Shown: positions 1-6,482 of the stretch, piece by piece
Layout: each line of letters opens with the position of its first letter
Position numbering within the stretch: the stretch's first letter is position 1
From: Endozoicomonas sp965232255
GTDB lineage: Bacteria; Pseudomonadota; Gammaproteobacteria; Pseudomonadales; Endozoicomonadaceae
Length of the DNA: 64,000 nucleotides
Reading direction: 5' to 3'
Assembly: GCA_965232255.1 (NCBI GenBank)
Contig: OZ246962.1
Location: 1,426,001 to 1,490,000 of the forward strand
The notes under the pieces: generated by a model
Seen by the model: the letters and a program-made list of their open reading frames with translations, nothing else
Database searches by the model: none
What the model was told of the DNA's origin: nothing
Translations under genes and position numbers: made by a program

Positions 1-333
<333 letters not shown>

Positions 334-479
334 TATAACGCCAAAGCGATTTATAAGACATACACGTAGAGTGTCGTGCAAGAAACAGCTTAAAAATGGA
401 TTCCGAGTGTATGGAGAGAGTCGCTCCTTGCCATCCATGGCATCGCGACATAAGTGCATCCATGCACAAAACCAGTTAA

Positions 480-597
480 GCCTGGCGACCATAGAAAGTT
501 AGAACCACCTGATCCCATCCCGAACTCAGTAGTGAAATGACTTATCGCCGATGGTAGTGTGGGGTCTCCCCATGTGAGAGTAGGACATCGCCAGGCA
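480..597 (+). rRNA. rrf: 5S ribosomal RNA
   Basis: About 118 bases that align throughout with gammaproteobacterial 5S rRNA. The ends GCCTGGCGA and TCGCCAGGC pair as helix I. The internal blocks CCCGAACTCAGTAGTGAAA and CCGATGGTAGTGTGGGGTC are present. It lies 146 bases after the 23S end, as expected for the last gene of an rRNA operon, and a strong terminator follows. This is the only 5S copy here without the insert found in the downstream copies, so it is taken as the working gene. Confidence 0.97.
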
Positions 598-606
598 TTC
601 ATTAGA

Positions 607-639
607 AAACCCTGATCGTTTATTCGATCAGGGTTTTTG
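607..639 (+). terminator. rRNA operon terminator
   Basis: Perfect hairpin AACCCTGATCG / CGATCAGGGTT with loop TTTATT, followed by a T run. It sits 10 bases after the 5S gene. Close copies of the same hairpin follow each decayed 5S copy downstream. Confidence 0.9.
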
Positions 640-668
640 TTTTGTACAGAAAATGACGCCAGCGAGCA

Positions 669-846
669 GCGACCATAGAAAGTTAAAACCACCTGATCCC
701 ATCCGCTTTTTATCGCCGCGGGCGCTCAGTAGTGGCCGTTCCCGGGCATCCTGCCCTCCACGGCATTCGGGCTCCTGCCCATCAAATGACTGATCGCCGA
801 TGGTAGTGTGGGGTCTCCCCATGTGAGAGTAGGACATCGCCAGACA
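669..846 (+). pseudogene. 5S rRNA copy 2, interrupted by an insert
   Basis: The 5' part (GCGACCATAGAAAGTT) and the 3' part (CGCCGATGGTAGTGTGGGG to the helix I end) match the intact 5S gene. The middle differs: the segment after CCCATC is replaced, and about 50 bases rich in inverted GGGC/GCCC blocks are inserted after CTCAGTAGTG. Helix I at the 5' side is also altered (CAGCGA for CTGGCGA). It is unlikely to fold as normal 5S rRNA and is called a pseudogene. Confidence 0.8.
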
Positions 847-855
847 CTCATTAGA

Positions 856-887
856 AAACCCTGATCGTTTATTCGGTCAGGGTTTTT
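856..887 (+). terminator. Terminator copy after 5S copy 2
   Basis: Same hairpin as after the true 5S gene, AAACCCTGATCG with loop TTTATT and CGGTCAGGGTTTTT, including one G-T change in the stem. Confidence 0.75.
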
Positions 888-918
888 GCTTTGTGCAGAA
901 AATGACGCCAGCGAGCAG

Positions 919-1094
919 CGACCATAGAAAGTTAGAACCACCTGATCCCATCCGCTTTTTATCGCCGCGGGCGCTCAGTAGTGGCCGTTCCCGGGCATCC
1001 TGCCCTCCACGGCATTCGGGCTCCTGCCCATCAAATGACTTATCGCCGATGGTAGTGTGGGGTCTCCCCATGTGAGAGTAGGACATCGCCAGGC
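919..1094 (+). pseudogene. 5S rRNA copy 3, interrupted by the same insert
   Basis: Nearly identical to copy 2, including the same insert at the same place. Its 3' end (CGCCAGGCA) is closer to the intact gene than that of copy 2. It is followed by its own terminator-like hairpin. The shared insert shows that copies 2 and 3 descend from one already interrupted 5S copy. Confidence 0.8.
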
Positions 1095-1121
1095 ACATTT
1101 TTTACCTTGACTTGTTCAAGG

Positions 1122-1163
1122 CAGCAAAACCCCTGATCGTTTATTCGGTCAGGGGTTTTTGCT
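1122..1163 (+). terminator. Terminator copy after 5S copy 3
   Basis: Hairpin AAAACCCCTGATCG / CGGTCAGGGGTTTT with loop TTTATT, followed by T5. It is one base pair longer than the copies upstream. Confidence 0.75.
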
Positions 1164-1164
1164 T

Positions 1165-1385
1165 TGCAGGAAAAATCACCTGAGCCCATTCACTTGCTAT
1201 CGTCGATCGAAAAATACTCCTGGTATTTTCGACACTTCCGCCTTTCCTGGTGGGAGTAGAAGCCCAACAGGAGCCGTTCGCGGGCATCTTGTCCTACACA
1301 GTATTTAAGGATACAAAAGAGCAGGGCATCGTTGGTATCAAATAAAAAACCTTGGTCGTTTAGTTGGGTCGCTTTTCTTGCTATG
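1165..1385 (+). pseudogene. Fourth, badly decayed 5S/insert copy
   Basis: Traces of the same unit remain in order: AATCACCTGAGCCCATTC resembles the 5S block ACCACCTGATCCCATCC, GCCGTTCGCGGGCATCTTG resembles the insert, and AAAACCTTGGTCGTTTAG followed by TTTTC resembles the terminator hairpin. The 3' half of 5S is no longer recognisable. The order of pieces is the evidence; each piece alone would be weak. From here to 1594 I see no gene. Confidence 0.5.
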
Positions 1386-1594
1386 TGAGCAAAAATAGTC
1401 GGCGCTACTGGTCTTATATCGTCGTGAGATACCTGATTGTGTCTTGCATCCTGAAATGCCGTCGTCTATTACTATTCAAATGGGTTCTAAACCAGTTGAT
1501 GAGCAGGTTGGCGAGTTCCCATCCTCCCAAGTTCTCTTGGTAGAAATTTTACGGTAATGGATATCGTTGACTTGCTCCCGAATTTCTGACGTGT

Positions 1595-1996
1595 ATGGTG
1601 GGCAAAATGGTAAACCAAGAAGATGGTAAGACTGGTGGTGGTATTGCTACATTCGCCAATGCTTGTGGCTTTAAGTCGTTTTCTGCGGCAAAACGGTGGA
1701 TGCAATCAAAAGGTTTGTGCAAAAGCAATGATTTAGTCACCGTTGCGCAAATGAAAGAGGCGCTTGAGTCTAAAACGGGTAAACAAGTTTCATTACACAA
1801 CTCATCCAGAAAGATGGGTAAGCGTGCCGTTTTATATGTTGAAGTCGAGTCGGGAACCAGTGGCAGACAATGGATTTATTATAAAAATGGTGAATATTAC
1901 GACCCGGCGCCAAAGTGTAAGGGACCGAAAAAATCAATTCGGTATCCCAAGGTAACACGGGTAATCAATATTGGAGATGCGGGTAAGGCAAAGTAA
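1595..1996 (+). CDS. Hypothetical protein, 133 residues
   Basis: No family recognised. The product is basic (many Lys and Arg), with no signal peptide or membrane segment. The N-terminal half looks helical, and the C-terminal half holds a run of aromatic and charged residues (RQWIYYKNGEYYDPAPKCKG) that may form a small beta structure. The first ATG has no good ribosome site. The ATG at 1607 follows GGTGGGC and is a reasonable alternative start, giving 129 residues. It stands alone between the rRNA debris and a convergent lipoprotein gene. That it is a real gene is likely but not certain. Confidence 0.5.
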   Translation: MVGKMVNQEDGKTGGGIATFANACGFKSFSAAKRWMQSKGLCKSNDLVTVAQMKEALESKTGKQVSLHNSSRKMGKRAVLYVEVESGTSGRQWIYYKNGEYYDPAPKCKGPKKSIRYPKVTRVINIGDAGKAK

Positions 1997-2116
1997 TTAT
2001 CTATCTGTTAGTCGACTGTGTCAGGAACCCTTCGAACCCGGGGTCGCTGTCGCAATCCGTTGCAGGATCTTTTTTGCTGCCGTGGCTTGACTTGGTCATT
2101 TGTCTTATCTGTGTGA

Positions 2117-2145
2117 AGAGACAGGATTGGTTGTCCTGCCTCTTG
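2117..2145 (+). terminator. Possible terminator between convergent genes
   Basis: Imperfect inverted repeat AGAGACAGGA / TCCTGCCTCT with a short loop, then TTGTTT. It lies between the stop of the orphan gene on the plus strand and the stop of the lipoprotein gene on the minus strand, so it could serve either. Confidence 0.4.
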
Positions 2146-2156
2146 TTTAATCAACG

Positions 2157-2819
2157 TTAACGTTGTTGAGGAATAGGAAGCAGGTTTATTTCTACACGAC
2201 GGTTCATTGCCCGACCTTCGGGAGTACTGTTGCTGGCTATCGGGTCCTGGGCGCCGCGCCCAAAAGCCGTGATTCGGGTGCTGCTGATTCCCTGGAAGAT
2301 CAGGTAGTTGGCGACGCTGTCAGCACGAGCCTGGGATAATGGCAGGTTGATATCAGGGCCACCTGTACTGTCGGTATAACCAACGACCTGAATCAGGTTT
2401 CGATCAAACTCCTTAAAAACCTTGGCTACAGAACCAAGTACTGGATAAAAGGCGCTGTTGATATCAGAACTATTAGATGCAAAAGTAATGTTCGAAGGCA
2501 TGATCAGCTTGAGTTGATCACCATTACGGTATACCTGTACGCCGGTATTTTGTAATTGAGTTCTCAGCATCGCCTCTTGTCTGTCCAGGTAGTTACCGTA
2601 GCCGGCACCTGCGGCTCCGCCGATAACTGCGCCTGCCAGCGCACCGTTTTTGCCATTGGCCAAGGCGCCAATGGCGGCTCCGGCGAGAACGCCACCAAGA
2701 CCATAGGTGGTTGACTTGCTGGTTTCTTGCTGGCCGGTGTAAGGATTGGTCGTCTGGCAACCGGCCAGCAAAGCTCCAGAGAAAATGGTTGCGACGGCGA
2801 GATATGTTGTTAATTTCAT
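2157..2819 (-). CDS. yiaD: OmpA-family outer-membrane lipoprotein (YiaD-like)
   Basis: A 220-residue lipoprotein with a peptidoglycan-binding OmpA domain. The signal peptide ends in the lipobox LLAGC (Cys21). Residues 40-80 form a glycine-zipper segment rich in GAAIGA/GAVIGG patterns, as in YiaD. Residues about 110-215 are the OmpA C-terminal domain, with VVGYTDSTG and the SQARADSVANYL and NRRVEI blocks that line the diaminopimelate pocket. It should sit in the outer membrane facing the periplasm and anchor it to the wall. A good ribosome site (AAGGAAG) precedes the ATG. The symbol follows family resemblance; other OmpA-like lipoproteins are possible. Confidence 0.88.
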   Translation of the reverse strand: MKLTTYLAVATIFSGALLAGCQTTNPYTGQQETSKSTTYGLGGVLAGAAIGALANGKNGALAGAVIGGAAGAGYGNYLDRQEAMLRTQLQNTGVQVYRNGDQLKLIMPSNITFASNSSDINSAFYPVLGSVAKVFKEFDRNLIQVVGYTDSTGGPDINLPLSQARADSVANYLIFQGISSTRITAFGRGAQDPIASNSTPEGRAMNRRVEINLLPIPQQR

Positions 2820-2876
2820 AATGACTTCCTTGAACAGTACAACTTAGGGTAGTTAGTGGGTTAGCCTGTCAGAGCC

Positions 2877-3518
2877 TTACCCACGAATGATACTGTTTTC
2901 CCGAATCTCTTCGCCAATGGTTGTTTCAGGGCCGTGCCCGGTAACGACGACAGCTTCTTCATCCAGTGTGTAGAGTCTTTGTCTGATTGATCGCTCGATC
3001 GTCTGGTAATCGCCCCCCCATAAATCCGTGCGGCCGATGGCTCGGCGAAACAAGGTGTCACCGGCAATCAGCAGCTTTTGCTCAGGAAACCAGAAGCACA
3101 TTGATCCGGGACTATGGCCGGGTGTGTGCATGGCAACGCCTTGGCAGCAAGGTAGCTCCTCGTCGTCTTTCAGCCAGAAGTCAGGAGCAGGCACCGGGTG
3201 ATAGGGAATGCCGAACATACGACACTGCATCTCAAGGTTATCCCAGAGGAATTTATCGTCTTCATGGAGATAAATAGGTGCACCGGTCTGCTTTTTGATC
3301 TCACCACTGGCTAAAAAGTGATCCAGATGGGCATGAGTATGGATGATGGCCACCACCTGCAACTCCAGCTCTGCCAACTTGGCCATAATCAGCTCTGCAT
3401 TACCACCAGGGTCTACGACAAACGCCTTACGGGTAAGCGGATCGCCAATTATTGTGCAGTTGCATTGTAAAGGGCCAACAGGAAAAGTCTGGCGAATAAG
3501 GGTTGTCTGGTTTGTCAT
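2877..3518 (-). CDS. MBL-fold metallo-hydrolase, glyoxalase II-like (YcbL type)
   Basis: A 213-residue metallo-beta-lactamase-fold hydrolase of the short GloB/YcbL type. The metal-binding motif is H60-T-H-A-H-L-D-H67. Further ligands lie in HTPGHSPGS, AGDTLF and VTGHGPETT. The family hydrolyses thioesters such as S-lactoylglutathione, but the exact substrate of YcbL-type members is unclear. The frame stays open upstream to a TTG at 3635, but that adds 39 residues that look unrelated. The ATG at 3518 gives the usual family length and the conserved N-terminus (FPVGPLQCNCTIIGD), so it is preferred. Confidence 0.85.
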   Translation of the reverse strand: MTNQTTLIRQTFPVGPLQCNCTIIGDPLTRKAFVVDPGGNAELIMAKLAELELQVVAIIHTHAHLDHFLASGEIKKQTGAPIYLHEDDKFLWDNLEMQCRMFGIPYHPVPAPDFWLKDDEELPCCQGVAMHTPGHSPGSMCFWFPEQKLLIAGDTLFRRAIGRTDLWGGDYQTIERSIRQRLYTLDEEAVVVTGHGPETTIGEEIRENSIIRG

Positions 3519-3866
3519 CTGACGTTCGCAGTAATCTATGTGTCCGACCAGAATTCTAATACTATTTTTCCGTTGGGTCTTTCCCTCTGAGCAAACCTTC
3601 TGTAAATCGTCCGAGTTTATTATCCTTTGGGACAAAAAATACGTAACTGCCCAAAAAATGCCGGTTTGATGGTATGAAAATACGACAGTCTACTTTTTAA
3701 TTCTACGACTAGAGCCGTAAAATATGCCAGTTTTTGGTTTATTCCAGGGCACAGGCGCATGACCACACAGGCTGAATTCTTTGCAAATTTGTCAACCCAG
3801 GAATAAGGTTTTTCGAAGAACAAGAGAAAGCTGAGTATCGCGTAGCAAAAAATGAACAGCCATCAA
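3519..3866. other. Intergenic stretch, no gene seen
   Basis: About 350 bases between the MBL gene and the end of the homeodomain gene. It is AT-rich with short open frames in several phases, none with a convincing start or recognisable product. It may hold the promoter of the MBL gene. Confidence 0.5.
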
Positions 3867-5165
3867 TTAATCATGTTTTGGTAAGCACTCTGCAGCTCTT
3901 TGATGACCAGCAGAGGAGGCCAATCGAGCTGCGACCCTGCCTCGCCTTCTCTTGTTGACAAACCAGATAAGTAATGAAGAAATTCCTACGTTTAGCTCTT
4001 CAGCCAAGTTGGTAGCCTCTTTTCGATTGATGTAGGGATGCTGCTCAAATCGCTCAAGCATAACCCGCAACTGTTCAGGACTGAATACTGTTCGTTTCGG
4101 ATGGCCTGCCCGAACCAAGTGTCCAGCCCGTTTTCTCGCATTTGCAAACCAGGCAAGTAAGGAAGAGGCTCTTACGTTTAGCTCTTCAGCCAGTTTGGTA
4201 GCATCTTCCCGATTGAGGTAGCAATCCTGGGCAAATCGCTCACGCATAACCTGCAACTGTTCGGGACTGAATACTGTTCGGTTAGGATTGCCTGTCGGGG
4301 CCAGGTGTCTAGTCCGTTTTCTCTCGTTTGTGAACCAGTCACGTAATGATTGGGTCTTTATGTTTAGCTCGTTAGCCAGCTTTGCCACAACTTCTCGACA
4401 GATATAGCGATTCTGCTTGAATCGTTCACTCATAATCCTTATCTGTTCAGGGCTAAACCTTTTTCGCTGGGGTCTTCCTACCCGAGACGGGTATCTAATT
4501 CGCGTTCTCTGGTTGCCAAACCAGTCAAGTAATGAACTAACTCTTACTTTCAGCTCTTTAGCCAGCTCAGTAGCTTCTTCTCGACTGATGTACTGATTCT
4601 GTCCAAATCGTTCACGCATAACCCTCAATTGTTTAAGGCTGAATGTTGTCCGATGGCGTCTGCCTGTTTTGGTTGTCTTTCTATTGGTAAGCTGTGATCT
4701 GTTGGGCTCACTGGCTTTATTATTGCTGTCATTGCTGTTCAGTGACTCGCCAACGTTGTCAATTGCGACAGTGTCTGACATTTCGCTGGTGTTAGTCTGA
4801 TCGGTAATGACGGTTTCCCGGGGAGCGAGATTTGGTGACCTGACGTGGGTCACTGCTTCAGTCTGGGCAGACGCATGGGCATGGGTTTCTCGGGAAGTGT
4901 CGACCTGGCATAAGATTGGTCTCGCATCGGCGACTGGGCTGATGGGTCTGGCAAACCCGGCAGGTTGATCATGGCTTGTGCTCAGCACAATAGCCGGGCC
5001 ACTATCAGACAGCGAACAACAATGCTGGCAGCAATAGTCTGCCAGATAATAGCGCCGGGGTATGACTGGACGAAAAGCGGAGGGTCGCGCACCGGTTGCC
5101 GAACTGTTTAGCACCGATTGGGCGCAGAACGGAAACCCAGGAACCGCAGGATGGGAAGGCCACAT
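3867..5165 (-). CDS. Protein with four tandem homeodomains
   Basis: A 432-residue protein. Residues 1-165 are low-complexity with a Cys-rich patch (about 44-50) and a Ser/Asn-rich linker. Four homeodomains follow, starting at about 168, 230, 292 and 354, exactly 62 residues apart. Each aligns without gaps to the 60-residue homeodomain: R5, F8, M16, F20, W48, F49, N51, R53 and R55 are present in all four. Recognition helices read WFGNQRTR, WFTNERKR, WFANARKR and WFVNKRRR. N51 and R53 are the DNA-base and phosphate contacts of eukaryotic homeodomains, so DNA binding is expected. Position 50 is G, T, A or V. There is no signal peptide. The ATG at 5165 follows AGAGG at good distance. The family is essentially eukaryotic; origin by transfer from a host and action on host DNA are inferences. 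A bacterial transcription factor that converged on this form is the alternative. Confidence 0.9.
   Translation of the reverse strand: MWPSHPAVPGFPFCAQSVLNSSATGARPSAFRPVIPRRYYLADYCCQHCCSLSDSGPAIVLSTSHDQPAGFARPISPVADARPILCQVDTSRETHAHASAQTEAVTHVRSPNLAPRETVITDQTNTSEMSDTVAIDNVGESLNSNDSNNKASEPNRSQLTNRKTTKTGRRHRTTFSLKQLRVMRERFGQNQYISREEATELAKELKVRVSSLLDWFGNQRTRIRYPSRVGRPQRKRFSPEQIRIMSERFKQNRYICREVVAKLANELNIKTQSLRDWFTNERKRTRHLAPTGNPNRTVFSPEQLQVMRERFAQDCYLNREDATKLAEELNVRASSLLAWFANARKRAGHLVRAGHPKRTVFSPEQLRVMLERFEQHPYINRKEATNLAEELNVGISSLLIWFVNKRRRGRVAARLASSAGHQRAAECLPKHD
3927..4664 (-). repeat. Four 186-bp tandem coding repeats (homeoboxes)
   Basis: Homeobox units at 4485-4664, 4299-4478, 4113-4292 and 3927-4106, each 180 bases plus a two-codon linker. 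Units 3 and 4 share long nucleotide stretches, such as the block coding for LAEELNV and the RTVFSPEQL block, so they look like the most recent duplication. Unit 2 is the most diverged. Confidence 0.85.
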
Positions 5166-5306
5166 TATGAAGAACCTCTGATTTCGTTATAACCTGCTTG
5201 TCTTAGACCAGAAAATCAGGTTTGTCATCTTTCATTATTCACTCTGCCCTATGGCACTTTTTTCCGGCGAAGTCGGGGGCGTCCGTGGTGCAGGCCAGGG
5301 GAATCA

Positions 5307-6146
5307 TCAAAAGTCAAAAAATAACTCTATGCCAAGGTAACGCTGGTTGACGTTTTTCAGCACGCTCCCGGCTGGCGGGACAATACTGAGGTGTAGTGAC
5401 AGGTTCCGCGTGGCGCTGCGTTCATCGCCGCTTAACCACTGGCTGAATTTGCCCACCGGGTCCAGTACCCATAGTGTCGCCGAACCGAGCAGTTGCGAAC
5501 CCAGAACCTTACCGTCGTTAGCCAGAATGTGCATTTTCCCCCGGTAAGCCGGCTCTCCGTACAGCAGCCCCCCTAAAGGCGTGACAATAATGTCCTGAAT
5601 AGACGGCACTTCACACATGGCTTCGATACCGTACTCATAAACAAAAGTGGACATCAAAAACGAATAAATAAACGAATTCCACGGGTTATAGCCAGACGAA
5701 CGGGCGGCAACGTAGTAAACACCGCCAAAATATGGATGGCCAATGTAATTGATATACCACTCATCAGTATCACGTATCGGGCCTGCCCTAACGTTGCGCC
5801 ACCACTTGTGAAATGGTCGGATATTTGATTTGTCCCATTTGGAAATGCGTTCCGGTAATAGTGCGATAGCCCCAAGAACCCCAAGAGCCAGCCCAAAAGT
5901 TACTTTGGTTTGATACCAAAGCCATGCCTGATCTTCCCCGAAGCGGGGGGTCAACAGAGTAATATCCCATTCCTGGCTACTCTCCCGGCGAAGCCAGGTT
6001 GGCGAAAACAGAAGTTTTTCCGGGCTCTCATAGACGTCGATAGCTGATTTTGTTATGGGCGTATCAACAAAGACTGCAAATACGGGTTGGGTGGTGACAG
6101 CGAAAAAAAACAGCAGGCTTGAGTGGATTATTTTGTTCAAATTCAT
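5307..6146 (-). CDS. DUF3943-type exported protein
   Basis: A 279-residue protein with a signal peptide (MNLNKIIHSSLLFFFAVTT, cleavage near AVFA-VF). A hydrophobic stretch lies around residues 85-105. The core NYIGHPYFGGVYYVAARSSGY and the later PSIQDIIVTPLGGLLYGE match what I know of the DUF3943 family, whose function is not established. The C-terminus ends in Phe (LFFDF), as outer-membrane beta-barrel strands often do. The frame opens upstream to 6287, but the start at 6146 gives the signal peptide directly and is preferred. It lies 140 bases upstream of the homeodomain gene on the same strand; co-transcription is possible but not shown. Confidence 0.7.
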   Translation of the reverse strand: MNLNKIIHSSLLFFFAVTTQPVFAVFVDTPITKSAIDVYESPEKLLFSPTWLRRESSQEWDITLLTPRFGEDQAWLWYQTKVTFGLALGVLGAIALLPERISKWDKSNIRPFHKWWRNVRAGPIRDTDEWYINYIGHPYFGGVYYVAARSSGYNPWNSFIYSFLMSTFVYEYGIEAMCEVPSIQDIIVTPLGGLLYGEPAYRGKMHILANDGKVLGSQLLGSATLWVLDPVGKFSQWLSGDERSATRNLSLHLSIVPPAGSVLKNVNQRYLGIELFFDF

Positions 6147-6482
6147 CTGGCAACACCACAAGCTTGCTGGCGTAATCTGGCGCCTGCTACACAAGCACTT
6201 TTGTATAGACCAAATTGTCCTTGCTGGCAAAATGGCTACTTGGCACAGCATAACGACAAACAGCGTAAAGACATTTGCGACAGGCAAGCTTTCCTTGGCG
6301 GGTAACCACTAATGACGCTGGCAAGTAAGGGAAACCTCCTGATTTGAATGGGGCTTTAAGTTGTCATTCTGGTTAACAAAATAATCGTAGAAAAACGCAT
6401 CATTTGATTTGTGACATAATTTATATACTGATATTGTCGTATTTTGGCTAAGCGTAAACACTGTTTGTTAGGAATTATTTCT
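6147..6482. other. Divergent intergenic region
   Basis: About 335 bases between two divergent genes. It is AT-rich before the GH63 gene and should hold promoters for both. I see no clear operator or RNA structure. Confidence 0.5.

Larger units (their letters stand above)
604..1103 (+). repeat. Two 250-bp tandem units: terminator plus 5S-like copy
   Basis: Two consecutive units of about 250 bp, roughly 604-853 and 854-1103, are nearly identical. Only a handful of scattered substitutions are visible. Each unit holds the 5S terminator hairpin, a short linker and a 5S-like copy carrying the same insert. The near identity points to a recent duplication of one unit or to ongoing gene conversion. 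Confidence 0.85.

Noticed and set aside
334..479. tRNA in the 23S-5S spacer
   Set aside because: No cloverleaf or TTC-loop motif could be found.
893..1075. Open frames across the 5S-like copies
   Set aside because: They run through rRNA-derived sequence and the insert on both strands; the repeat structure explains the sequence.
3620..3823. 67-codon open frame on the minus strand
   Set aside because: No ribosome site or recognisable product; probably intergenic.
3867..5165. Reading the four repeats as ordinary bacterial HTH (TetR, resolvase or transposase type)
   Set aside because: The gap-free match to homeodomain positions 5, 8, 20, 48, 49, 51, 53 and 55 in all four units is too specific; bacterial HTH domains lack the WF-x-N-x-R recognition helix.
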